The position numbers were made by a program, and so were the translations under genes. From contig JBBILR010000003.1 in assembly GCA_037444825.1 (NCBI GenBank), positions 62,001 to 126,000 on the forward strand: 64,000 nt of DNA. Reading direction: 5' to 3'. This DNA is from JBFLVU01 sp037444825. GTDB taxonomy: Bacteria; Acidobacteriota; UBA4820; DSQY01. Of this stretch, positions 50,576 to 58,174 are shown piece after piece; within the stretch, counting starts at the first letter, position 1, and each line of letters opens with the position of its first letter. The notes under the pieces were generated by a model that saw only the letters and a program-made list of their open reading frames with translations, did not search any database and was not told the origin of the DNA.

Positions 50576-50622
50576 GAGTGACCTCCTCTGGATGCGGGCG
50601 GGCCGACTTTTCGGACAGTGGC

Positions 50623-50652
50623 AGTATAGCGGTTCGCATAGGGCCCCCTCAA
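50623..50652 (-). promoter_or_regulatory. Promoter of the phosphofructokinase gene
   Basis: On the - strand TTGAGG (50652-50647), an 18-bp spacer and TATACT (50628-50623). The start would lie about 40 bases before the ATG, in the 140-bp divergent spacer. Confidence 0.5.
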
Positions 50653-50715
50653 GCCCCCCGGCGGGAAGAGACGGCTTTCCAAGACGTTTCCTAAAGATCG
50701 AGAAGGAGGCGCCCC

Positions 50716-51222
50716 GTGAACGCACCGCACTTGCACCTCATCCTCAACCATTTCCCCGTCGTGGGGAGCCTCTTCGTTCTGGCGCTGGGCCTCTTCGCCT
50801 TCCGGAGTCGAAGCCCCGAACTGGTCCGGCCCTATCTCTGGGGCCAGGTGGCCCTGGGCTTCCTGGCGCTGGCGGCCTTTTTCAGCGGCACGGCCGCCGA
50901 GGAGGCGGTGGAGGACCTGCCGGGAATCTCCAAAGGCCTTCTCGAAGCCCACGAGGAGGCGGCCTACGCGGCGCTGGCCCTGCTGGTCGCCGGGGCCGCC
51001 GTGGCCCTCGCCTTGCTGTGGTTCGGCCGGAGGAGGGGAGGGGTCCACCGGGGGGCCATGGCCCTCGCCCTGCTGATCCTCGCGGCCTCCGCCGGCACGT
51101 CGGCCTGGACGGCCAACCGGGGGGGCAAGATCCGCCATCCGGAGATCGTCCCGGCCCAAAGCCCCTCCCTTTCCCAGCCGGCGGAGGAGGGCGGAAGGAG
51201 GCGGGGGCGGGACGGCGGCTAG
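50716..51222 (+). CDS. Small DUF2231-like membrane protein
   Basis: The product is 168 aa from a GTG with AAGGAGG upstream. HLHLILNHFPVVGSL near the N-terminus and about four membrane helices (10-30, 43-62, 78-103, 113-130) resemble DUF2231-type proteins, which carry conserved histidines near the membrane and may bind heme. A charged Arg-rich tail ends the protein. It points against the HEPN-like gene, and the two stop codons overlap in CTAG. Confidence 0.65.
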   Translation: MNAPHLHLILNHFPVVGSLFVLALGLFAFRSRSPELVRPYLWGQVALGFLALAAFFSGTAAEEAVEDLPGISKGLLEAHEEAAYAALALLVAGAAVALALLWFGRRRGGVHRGAMALALLILAASAGTSAWTANRGGKIRHPEIVPAQSPSLSQPAEEGGRRRGRDGG

Positions 51223-51641
51223 GGGTCCTCGGGATTTCGCGGCGGGTTCCGGTCCTCCCGAGCGGCGGCTTCCCCCGCGAGGCAGGCCAGATTATCCGAA
51301 ACTTCCAGCGCCTTGGGGATCATCCGGCGGAGTCGGTCTGGCGGGTAAAGGGCCTTTCGGAGATCCTGGCCCAGCACGAGCAGCGAGGAGAAGCGGCAAG
51401 GGATGCAGCCGAAGCGGCTGGCCCGGGACAGGCTTTCGGCGGCTTCGAGGAGGCTGGCCCCCTCTCCGTGGGGCAAACCGAAGGCGGAGCAGGCCGCCAG
51501 AAGAGCCTCACGGACGGCCTCGAAGGCGCGGCCGGCGGCCTCGTAGACCTCTCCCCGGGCGAGGAGGAGGCCGGCCTCCGAGCGGGCCGCTTCGGCCCTT
51601 CGGATCCGCTCGGCGCAGGTTGGGGAGGGCCCGGGAGCCAT
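51219..51641 (-). CDS. HEPN-like helical protein (hypothetical)
   Basis: The product is 140 aa and mostly helical. AERIRRAEAARSEAGLLLARG, then AAGRAFEAVREALLAA, resembles the first two helices of HEPN-type proteins. The catalytic RxxxxH motif of HEPN RNases is not visible, so RNase activity is not supported. It follows the HIT gene by 6 bp. No nucleotidyltransferase (MNT) partner adjoins. Confidence 0.5.
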   Translation of the reverse strand: MAPGPSPTCAERIRRAEAARSEAGLLLARGEVYEAAGRAFEAVREALLAACSAFGLPHGEGASLLEAAESLSRASRFGCIPCRFSSLLVLGQDLRKALYPPDRLRRMIPKALEVSDNLACLAGEAAAREDRNPPRNPEDP

Positions 51642-51647
51642 TCCCCG

Positions 51648-52142
51648 TCACCCGATGCGGGGTGGAAAGGCCTTGAGAAGGCGTTGAAAGACCCCCTGCA
51701 GGTCCTCGGGGATGACCCGGAGCTCGCCGAAGAGGGTGGTGAAGTTGGTGTCGCCCGTCCAGCGGGGGACGACGTGGAAATGCAGGTGGTCCTGGATCCC
51801 CGCCCCCGCGGCTTCCCCCAGGTTGAGGCCTACGTTGAAGCCGTGGGGGTGGTACTCGCGGCGTAGCACGTCCTCGCAGCAGGCCACCGCCTCGATGGCG
51901 GCGGAGCGGGCCTTCGCCGTGAGCCCCGAGAGGGAATCCACGTGGGCCCGGGGCACCACGAGCAGGTGGCCGTTGGTGTACGGGTACTTGTTGAGGAGGA
52001 TGGCGGTGGCCTCGTCCCGGTAGACCACCAGGTTGTCCAGGGAGGGCTCTTCGTGGAAGGCCCGGCAGAAGACGCACCCCCCTCGTTGCTTGTCGGGATC
52101 GGTCACGTACTGGAGACGCCAGGGGGAGTAGATGATCTCCAT
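51648..52142 (-). CDS. HIT-family nucleotide hydrolase/phosphorylase
   Basis: The product is 164 aa. CVFCRAF is an N-terminal zinc pair, NKYPYTNGHLLVVPRAHVD a nucleotide loop, and HLHFHVVPRW the HIT triad (HxHxH). The family hydrolyses or phosphorolyses dinucleoside polyphosphates and AMP derivatives. A strong hairpin separates it from the hup gene. Confidence 0.93.
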   Translation of the reverse strand: MEIIYSPWRLQYVTDPDKQRGGCVFCRAFHEEPSLDNLVVYRDEATAILLNKYPYTNGHLLVVPRAHVDSLSGLTAKARSAAIEAVACCEDVLRREYHPHGFNVGLNLGEAAGAGIQDHLHFHVVPRWTGDTNFTTLFGELRVIPEDLQGVFQRLLKAFPPRIG

Positions 52143-52163
52143 GGCCGCCTTCCCGCGGGAAGA

Positions 52164-52188
52164 CCGGGCGGGGCGATGCCCCGCCCGG
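52164..52188 (-). terminator. Terminator-like hairpin after rpsA-hup
   Basis: CCGGGCGGGGC and GCCCCGCCCGG form a perfect 11-bp stem with a GAT loop, 24 bp after the hup stop. On the - strand TCTTCC follows; the U-run is short. Confidence 0.6.
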
Positions 52189-52212
52189 GCCTTCGGCGCG
52201 GCGTCGGTAAGG

Positions 52213-52488
52213 TCAGCGGTTCACCGCTTCCTTCAGTTCCTTCCCGGCGCGGAAGTAGGGGACCTTCTTCCGGGTGACCTGGACCTTCTCGCCGGTCTTG
52301 GGGTTCCGGGCCGTGCGGGCCTCCCGGACCTTCATGCGGAAGGAGCCGAAGCCCCGGAGCTCCACCTTCTCCCCCTTCTCCAGGGCGTCGGTCACCGCCT
52401 TGAAGATGGTGTTCACGATGATCTCCGCCGGCTTCTTGGGCAGGTTGGAGCGCTTGGCCACCAGTTCGATGAGATCGGCCTTGGTCAT
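52213..52488 (-). CDS. HU/IHF-type DNA-binding protein
   Basis: The product is 91 aa. LRGFGSFRMKVREARTARNP is the bacterial DNA-binding (HU/IHF) signature and arm, with the intercalating Pro in ARNPKTGE. It bends DNA and organises the nucleoid. It follows rpsA by 3 bp, the same order as rpsA-ihfB in enterobacteria, so an IHF-beta-like role is reasonable but not proven. Confidence 0.93.
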   Translation of the reverse strand: MTKADLIELVAKRSNLPKKPAEIIVNTIFKAVTDALEKGEKVELRGFGSFRMKVREARTARNPKTGEKVQVTRKKVPYFRAGKELKEAVNR

Positions 52489-52491
52489 GCC

Positions 52492-54273
52492 CTACTCCTC
52501 GTCGTTCCTCTGAAAGCCGCTGAAGTCCACCACGTCTCCCAGGCTCACCCGCCCGTCTTCGGGGGAGGGGCGGTAGGAACCCTCGTCGTCCTTGTCACGC
52601 ATCTGGCGCTCGCGGCGCTGGCCTTCCTTCAGGGAGAGGCCGATGCGCTTCTCGTGGGGCTCGAGGCGGATGATCTTGAAGGGGTATGACTGGCCCACCT
52701 CCACGACCTCCGAGCAGGCGTTGATGTGCTTGTCGGAGAGTTCGGAGATGTGCACGAGGCCCTCCACCCCGTCCCCGAGGTCCACGAAGGCCCCGAAGTC
52801 CACGATCTTGGTCACCGTTCCCGGAACCACGTCCCCCACGTAGTGGGATTGGAAGAACTGGTCCCAGATGTCGGGCTGGAGGGCTTTGATGCTCAGGGAG
52901 AGGCGCTGGTTGACGGCGTCGATGTTGGTGATCACCGCCTCCACCTCGTCGCCCTTCTTGAGCACCTCGCTGGGGTGGCTGATCCGCTTCCAGGAGAGGT
53001 CGGAGATGTGGACGAGGCCGTCCACGCCGTCCAGGACCTCCACGAAGACGCCGAAGTCGGTGATGTTCCGGACCTTGCCCCGGACCCGGTCCCCCTCCCG
53101 GTAGGTCTCGGTGATGATGTCCCAGGGGTTGGGCTCGGCCTGCTTGAGGCCCAGGGAGATCCGCTGGGCGTCGGGGTCCACGTCCAGAACCACCACCTCC
53201 ACCATGTCGCCCACGTTGAGGACGGCGGAGGGGTGTTTCACCTTCTTGGTCCAGGACATTTCGGAGACGTGGATCATGCCCTCGATCCCCGGCTCCAGCT
53301 CCACGAAGGCGCCGTAGTTGGTCAGGGAGATCACCTGGCCCCGGACCTTCATGCCGATGGGGTACTTCTCGGCCACGTTGGTCCACGGGGAGGGCTCCAG
53401 CTGCTTGAAGCCCAGCTGTAGCTTGCCGGTCTCCTCGTCGAAGTTCAGGACCAGGACGTCCACCTGATCGCCCACCTGGAAGATCTCCGAGGGGTGGTTC
53501 ACGCGCTTCCAGGACATGTCGGTGACGTGAAGGAGGCCGTCGATGCCGCCGAGGTCCACGAAGGCGCCGAAGTTGGTGAGGTTCTTGATGGTTCCCCGGA
53601 GGGGGATCCCCTTCTGGATGGCCTCGAGGATCCGCTCCTTTTGCACGGAGACCTTTTCCTCCAGGTAGGCCTTCCGGGAGAGGACGATGTTCCCCCGCTT
53701 CCGGTTGACCTTGATGACCTTCATCTCCACCTCCTGGCCCTTGAGGGCGCGGAGGTTGCGGATGGGCTGGAGGTCCACCAGGGAGCCGGGGAGGAAGGCG
53801 CGGACGCCCACGTCCACGGCCAGGCCGCCCTTCACCCGGTCCAGGATGATGCCCTTGATGGGGCGGCCCTCCTTGTAGGCGCGCTCCACCTCTTCCCAGG
53901 CTTTCATCTTCTGGGCCTTGACCTTGCTCAAGACCACGTGGCCGTTCTGGTCCTCCAGGCGCTCGAGGAAGACCTCCACCTCGTCGCCGGGGGCGACGGT
54001 CATCTCCCCGAGGGCGTTGAGGAACTCCTCCCTGGGCACCACCCCCTCGCTCTTGAGGCCGACGTCCACGAGAACGTCGGTGGGCGTGATGGCCACCACC
54101 TTCCCCCGGATGAGGTGGCGCTCGCTGTGGTCCGCCACCTGGCTCTTGAGGAGGGCTCCCATGTCCACGCGGCTCTCCTCTCCGATGTTGTCGGAGCTCA
54201 GGTCGAGCCACTCCTGGGGCACCTCGAAGGGCGCACCCGGACCCTTCGGGTCCCTTTCTTCCGTAACCGACAT
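52492..54273 (-). CDS. rpsA: 30S ribosomal protein S1
   Basis: The product is 593 aa with six S1 RNA-binding domains. Their signatures recur as GTIKNLTNFGAFVDL, GQVISLTNYGAFVEL, GKVRNITDFGVFVEV and GTVTKIVDFGAFVDL, each followed by GLVHIS- or GMIHVS-type strands. It is close to the E. coli length (557) with an acidic C-terminal tail. It unwinds mRNA at the ribosome. GGGAGGT lies nine bases before the ATG. A hairpin begins its leader. Confidence 0.97.
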   Translation of the reverse strand: MSVTEERDPKGPGAPFEVPQEWLDLSSDNIGEESRVDMGALLKSQVADHSERHLIRGKVVAITPTDVLVDVGLKSEGVVPREEFLNALGEMTVAPGDEVEVFLERLEDQNGHVVLSKVKAQKMKAWEEVERAYKEGRPIKGIILDRVKGGLAVDVGVRAFLPGSLVDLQPIRNLRALKGQEVEMKVIKVNRKRGNIVLSRKAYLEEKVSVQKERILEAIQKGIPLRGTIKNLTNFGAFVDLGGIDGLLHVTDMSWKRVNHPSEIFQVGDQVDVLVLNFDEETGKLQLGFKQLEPSPWTNVAEKYPIGMKVRGQVISLTNYGAFVELEPGIEGMIHVSEMSWTKKVKHPSAVLNVGDMVEVVVLDVDPDAQRISLGLKQAEPNPWDIITETYREGDRVRGKVRNITDFGVFVEVLDGVDGLVHISDLSWKRISHPSEVLKKGDEVEAVITNIDAVNQRLSLSIKALQPDIWDQFFQSHYVGDVVPGTVTKIVDFGAFVDLGDGVEGLVHISELSDKHINACSEVVEVGQSYPFKIIRLEPHEKRIGLSLKEGQRRERQMRDKDDEGSYRPSPEDGRVSLGDVVDFSGFQRNDEE

Positions 54274-54300
54274 GTACGTGTACCTCCCGGACTTGGATTT

Positions 54301-54325
54301 GGCTTCGGACCCGAAGGCCGAAGCC
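54301..54325 (-). promoter_or_regulatory. Hairpin in the rpsA mRNA leader
   Basis: GGCTTCGG and CCGAAGCC form a perfect 8-bp stem with a nine-base loop. It begins where transcription should start (about 54326), placing it at the very 5' end of the rpsA leader. S1 autoregulates its mRNA through leader structure in E. coli; a similar role here is inference. Confidence 0.5.
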
Positions 54326-54332
54326 TGAGGAG

Positions 54333-54361
54333 ATTCTACCGGAAAGGGCCCTCTCTGTCAA
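54333..54361 (-). promoter_or_regulatory. Consensus-like sigma-70 promoter of rpsA
   Basis: On the - strand TTGACA (54361-54356), a 17-bp spacer and TAGAAT (54338-54333): perfect -35, five of six at -10. It is among the strongest promoters in the window. Confidence 0.85.
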
Positions 54362-54464
54362 CGAGATGCTATTCGATGAGGCAGGGGGGAACGGCGGGCG
54401 GGAGGGGGTTACACGCCGGCGAGCCGCTTTGAAGAGGCGAAATCGAGCCCCCCGTCCGCGGGCT

Positions 54465-55043
54465 TCAGAACTCGATGCCCTCCCGGGCGGGGACCCCGGC
54501 GTCGAAGTAGTGCTTCACCTTCCGCATTTCCGTCACCAGGTCCGCGGCCTCCAGGACCGAAGAGAGGCGCGTCCTTCCGGAAAGGACCAGCTCCGCGCGC
54601 CCCTTCTCCTTCCAGAGGGCGACGACGCCCAGCACGTCCTCCTCTTGAATGAGCCTGTACTGCTGGGCGGAGAGGATCTCGTCGAGGATCACCAGGCCGA
54701 AGTCCGGCGAAACCACCGCCTCCCGGGCCAGCGCCAGCCCCCTCCTCGCCTCCAGGCGGTCGGCCTCGGTGACGCCGAAACGAAAGGTCCCGTCCGGGCG
54801 GATGCGCTCGCAGCCGGTGGGGTCCAGCCGAAGGCCGGAGAGGCCCCGGAGGATCTTTCGTTCGGCGTAGTGCTCGTTCTTCCCGTCGAAGCCCTTGTCG
54901 AACTGGATCATCCAGACCCGTTTTCCGGCCCCCAGGGCCCGCACCGCCAGCCCGATGCAGGCGGTGGTCTTCCCCTTCCCGTCGCCGGTGTAGACGTGGA
55001 GCCGGGGGGCGACGGGGTTTTCGGCGGGGGGCCTCCTCGTCAT
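54465..55043 (-). CDS. cobA: Corrinoid adenosyltransferase CobA/BtuR type
   Basis: The product is 192 aa. VYTGDGKGKTTACIGLAVRA is the P-loop; IQFDKG and GLVILDEILSAQQY follow the BtuR/CobO pattern. It transfers adenosyl from ATP to cob(I)alamin, which a reductase such as the PduS-like protein at 34.4 kb could supply. It is the last gene of a - strand run after the DUF192 gene, 13 bp apart. Confidence 0.92.
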   Translation of the reverse strand: MTRRPPAENPVAPRLHVYTGDGKGKTTACIGLAVRALGAGKRVWMIQFDKGFDGKNEHYAERKILRGLSGLRLDPTGCERIRPDGTFRFGVTEADRLEARRGLALAREAVVSPDFGLVILDEILSAQQYRLIQEEDVLGVVALWKEKGRAELVLSGRTRLSSVLEAADLVTEMRKVKHYFDAGVPAREGIEF

Positions 55044-55056
55044 GGGACTTCCTTTC

Positions 55057-55554
55057 TCAGGAGGCGGGGGCGAACCGGGGAGGGATCCCGCTCACCACCA
55101 GGGTGTCTCCCGTATGGACGCCGTGGCGGCGGCAAAAGCCGCCGTTGACCTCGAGAACGTGGCGGATGGGGACCTTGGGGGAGAAGTTGGGGCAGGGGTC
55201 GGCGGGGCAGGGGGGAAGCTCTTCCGAGATGTCCGCCACCCGGAAGGAGGCGTCCAGCCACAGCAGGTCCAGGGGGATCTTGCAATTTTTCATCCAGAAG
55301 GGACGCACCTCGTCGGCCTCGAAGAGGAAAAGCATCCCCCGGTCCTCGGGAAGATCCTCCACGAACATGAGGCCCCGCGCCTGGTCCAAGGGGGTGAGGG
55401 CCAGCTCCACCCGGACGGTGGTGCCGTCGGGGAAGACCACCCAGGGTGAAGGGGCCTCCGCCTGGGGGCCGGTGCCGGAGGAGGCCGGGGGGGTGGGAGA
55501 GCACCCCCCAGGGAGGAAAAGGCAAAGGGCGAGGAGGAGGGCTGATCGCTTCAC
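55057..55554 (-). CDS. DUF192-family lipoprotein
   Basis: The product is 165 aa from a GTG overlapping the upstream stop. A signal with LPGGC lipobox (Cys 18) is followed by the DUF192 fold with TPLDQARGLMFVEDLP, MLFLFEADE, FWMKNCKIPLDLLWLD and a C-terminal HGVHTGDTLVV. It is probably anchored in the periplasm. The molecular function of DUF192 is not established. Confidence 0.88.
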   Translation of the reverse strand: MKRSALLLALCLFLPGGCSPTPPASSGTGPQAEAPSPWVVFPDGTTVRVELALTPLDQARGLMFVEDLPEDRGMLFLFEADEVRPFWMKNCKIPLDLLWLDASFRVADISEELPPCPADPCPNFSPKVPIRHVLEVNGGFCRRHGVHTGDTLVVSGIPPRFAPAS

Positions 55555-56108
55555 GGGAGTTTCGGCGCCTCCCGGACCACCCCCCGCATCCGGAAGAGAT
55601 AGTGGAAGCCCGAATAGACGGTGAAAAACGCCACCAGCCACATGAGCGCCCGCGCGAAGGGGGCGGGGAAGCCGAAGGAGTTTTGCAGGAGCACCGCCAC
55701 GGCGTAGGCGATCTGGAAGAAGGTGGTGCATTTGCCCGGCAAGGAGGGCGGGAAGGAGCGGATGCCGAAGGAGAGGTTCAGGATCAGGGAGAGGGTCACG
55801 ATCACGACGTCCCGGGCGATGGTGAGCACGGGGACCCAGACGGGAATGGGGTAGGCGATGCCCGTCTCCGGGAGGGCCAGGGCCACGTAGGTGGCCGTCA
55901 GCATCAACTTGTCGGCCATGGGGTCCAGAAAGGCCCCCAGCTCGGACCGCTGGTCGAAGAACCTGGCGATGAAGCCGTCCAGGGCGTCGGTGAGACCCGC
56001 CCCCACAAAAAGGAAAAGCGCCGCGTGGGGGTGGCCGTAGACCACCGCCAGGATGAAGAGCGGGATCAGCGCAATCCGAAGGACCGACAGGATGTTGGGG
56101 ATGGTCAT
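55551..56108 (-). CDS. CDP-alcohol phosphatidyltransferase (second PgsA-like)
   Basis: The product is 185 aa with about five membrane helices. IPNILSVLRIALIPL opens it, and DALDGFIARFFDQRSELGAF, then LDPMAD, fits the CDP-alcohol phosphatidyltransferase motif. With the pgsA at 24.6 kb it gives two homologues; one may make phosphatidylglycerol phosphate and the other cardiolipin or another phospholipid. The stop overlaps the DUF192 start. Confidence 0.85.
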   Translation of the reverse strand: MTIPNILSVLRIALIPLFILAVVYGHPHAALFLFVGAGLTDALDGFIARFFDQRSELGAFLDPMADKLMLTATYVALALPETGIAYPIPVWVPVLTIARDVVIVTLSLILNLSFGIRSFPPSLPGKCTTFFQIAYAVAVLLQNSFGFPAPFARALMWLVAFFTVYSGFHYLFRMRGVVREAPKLP

Positions 56109-56145
56109 GCGCCCGGCCCGCTCTTCCGTGGGTGCAAAGAAACCT

Positions 56146-57030
56146 CTACTCCAGGGAGTCGCCCACCTGGGCCTGGCCCCCGCCCTCCACCACGCCGACG
56201 GAGAGGTGCTCCCCCATGATCTTCGTCACGGTGACGGTGCCGATGCGGGACTTCTCCTGGCCCAGCACCTTTCCGGTCTCGGGGTCGGTGATGGCCTCCC
56301 CGACGCGGAAGAGCTTGAACTGCTGGCCTTCCTTGATCCCGTCGGTGCTGCCGAGGTTGATGTAGACCTTGCCCTCGGAAACCTTGGCCACTTTCCCGGT
56401 CACCAGGGCCGCGGCCCCCAGTCCCTCCTTGAGGGCTTCGGTGCTCTGGACGATCTTCTGCGCCAGGCGGTCCACCGCGGGCTGGAAAATCTTCCGGGCC
56501 TGGGACTCGTCCCAGTCGGTGCCCCCGCCGATGCCGGCGATGCGGACCTTGTGGAAAGAGGTGGTGCCCGATTCGCTGCCGGTGAAGAGGATCTCGCCGG
56601 TGGTGGTGTTCACCAGCCGGAGGCTCAGGGTCCCTTCGGCGGTGGTATTGCCGAAGTCCACGCCCACCTTGAAGAAGGCTTCCCCACCGGACTTCCGGAT
56701 GGAGAAGTCGGTGACGGCCCCCAGGACCACCAGCTGGCAGCCCAGGAGTTTCCCCACCTTCACGGCGGTCCTGTCGTCGATGGCCCCCGAGAGGGAGAGC
56801 TCCTGTTCCTGCAGGACCGACTCCAGCTCCTTCCGCTCGATGACGCGGAACTGGCCCGACTGGACCAGCTTCTCCACAAGCCAGTCCTCGATGGCGGGCC
56901 CCAGGCGCCCGTGGCCGTACTGGGATTCGTTGCGGATCTTGAGGACGGCGATCCGGGGCTTCTGGGCGAAGGCCGAGAGGGAGAGGGCGGCGCAAAAGAG
57001 GACCAGCACGAAAAGGGTGAGGCGCTTCAT
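56146..57030 (-). CDS. CsgG/FlgT-type exported protein
   Basis: The product is 294 aa with a signal peptide cleaved after AFA near residue 22. A CsgG/TolB-like domain (IAVLKI, WLVEKLVQSGQFRVIERKEL, LVVLGAVTDF) spans about 25-200. A C-terminal beta domain (VTGKVAKVSEGKVYINLGS, IGTVTVTKIM) resembles the FlgT C-terminal domain. It is periplasmic or outer-membrane associated. Its own promoter lies in the 3' end of the upstream FlgT-like gene. Confidence 0.8.
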   Translation of the reverse strand: MKRLTLFVLVLFCAALSLSAFAQKPRIAVLKIRNESQYGHGRLGPAIEDWLVEKLVQSGQFRVIERKELESVLQEQELSLSGAIDDRTAVKVGKLLGCQLVVLGAVTDFSIRKSGGEAFFKVGVDFGNTTAEGTLSLRLVNTTTGEILFTGSESGTTSFHKVRIAGIGGGTDWDESQARKIFQPAVDRLAQKIVQSTEALKEGLGAAALVTGKVAKVSEGKVYINLGSTDGIKEGQQFKLFRVGEAITDPETGKVLGQEKSRIGTVTVTKIMGEHLSVGVVEGGGQAQVGDSLE

Positions 57031-57051
57031 GGCGTACCTCCTCGAGGTTTC

Positions 57052-57081
57052 AGGATACCGGCCTCAAAAGGCCACTGTCAA
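57052..57081 (-). promoter_or_regulatory. Promoter of the CsgG-like gene
   Basis: On the - strand TTGACA (57081-57076), an 18-bp spacer and TATCCT (57057-57052). The spacer carries a GGCC/GGCC inverted pair. It sits at the end of the upstream gene, 22 bp before the CsgG-like ATG. Confidence 0.6.
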
Positions 57082-58137
57082 ACGGTTGGCGCTCTGGGAG
57101 ACGATCCTGGCCCGGGGCCACAGCTTGCGGATCTCCTGGGCCAGGTCCGAAGCGTCCCCCTGCATGGAGACGTTGAGGGTGGCGCCCTCCGGAGAGGACT
57201 CCCGGACCACCGCCTCCTGAACGCCGCGGCCCTCGGCCAGGAGGCGCTTGGCCACCTCCTGGGCCTTCCCGCCGCCTCCCTGGATCTCCAGGGTGAGCAT
57301 CCGGGTGGAGGAGGACTCCCGGGCCCACTGGGCGGTGATCTGCCGGACGAGGTCGTTCCCGGCCACCGTGGCCGCCTGCCTCGCCGCCTCCTGGAAGCCC
57401 GCTTCTCCCACGTGGACCGCCGTGCCGCTGCCGGAGGCGGTGCCCAGGAGCTCCCGGGTGTCGGCCTTGAGGGCCTTGAGGGAGAGTGTCGCCTGGTAGG
57501 AGGTGAGGTTGGACCGCCCGACGGCGGCGCCGGCGCCGCCCGAGACCTTGCCCAGGACCACCACCTCGGCGCCGTGGCGCTTGAGGAGGTCCGCCTGTCC
57601 GCCCTCGCCCATCCCCCAGAAGGAGGAGCCTCCGGCGCCCTCGGCCGTCTCCACCACCAAGAAGCCTTTGTCCCGGAAGAGACGCTCCAGGACCGACTTG
57701 GCCGTTCCCTGGTCGTCCTGGATGGCCACGGCCAGGCGGGGCATCTTCATCCGCCGGAGAAGGAGCCCCAGGGAGCCGAGGTCGTCGGCCAGGTTCCCCT
57801 CCCGGACCTCCGCCTCCACCGTGACGCTGTAGAGGTTGGCGTCCGTGTCGGGCTTTTCCGAGAGGATCCGGTAGTTGGACACGTAGCCCCGGGTCTGGGT
57901 GAAGATCTTGTCGGCCAGGAGGGCGTTGTTCTGGACCAGCGTCTCCGAGTCCACCAGGGTCCCGATGACCTGTTCCACGGCGTTGCGAAGGGCGCTTTCC
58001 AGGGCCCTGTCGCGTGCCTTGGCCGCGTCGCCGCCGAGGATGGCCGCCGTTCCGGTGGCGGTGACGCGGCTCTGGGCCGCGACCGCCAGGGACGACGCCA
58101 TTAGGAGGATTCCGACAAAGAGGAAACGCCGTTTCAT
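57064..58137 (-). CDS. FlgT N-terminal-like exported protein
   Basis: The product is 357 aa from an ATG with CGGAGGTGG upstream and a signal peptide to about residue 21. Residues 22-115 read like the FlgT N-terminal domain (ARDRALESALRNAVEQVIG, NALLADKIFTQTRGYVSNY). The remainder holds two further alpha/beta units (PRLAVAIQDDQG, LKALKADTRELLG). In FlgT such domains are joined in one flagellar H-ring protein; here they are in separate genes and no flagellar gene is near. Confidence 0.75.
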   Translation of the reverse strand: MKRRFLFVGILLMASSLAVAAQSRVTATGTAAILGGDAAKARDRALESALRNAVEQVIGTLVDSETLVQNNALLADKIFTQTRGYVSNYRILSEKPDTDANLYSVTVEAEVREGNLADDLGSLGLLLRRMKMPRLAVAIQDDQGTAKSVLERLFRDKGFLVVETAEGAGGSSFWGMGEGGQADLLKRHGAEVVVLGKVSGGAGAAVGRSNLTSYQATLSLKALKADTRELLGTASGSGTAVHVGEAGFQEAARQAATVAGNDLVRQITAQWARESSSTRMLTLEIQGGGGKAQEVAKRLLAEGRGVQEAVVRESSPEGATLNVSMQGDASDLAQEIRKLWPRARIVSQSANRLTVAF

Positions 58138-58174
58138 GGACCACCTCCGTTCGTGAGGTTCGCACCCGTTCATT

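Noticed and set aside
51219..51641. HEPN-MNT toxin-antitoxin system
   Set aside because: No RxxxxH motif and no nucleotidyltransferase neighbour.
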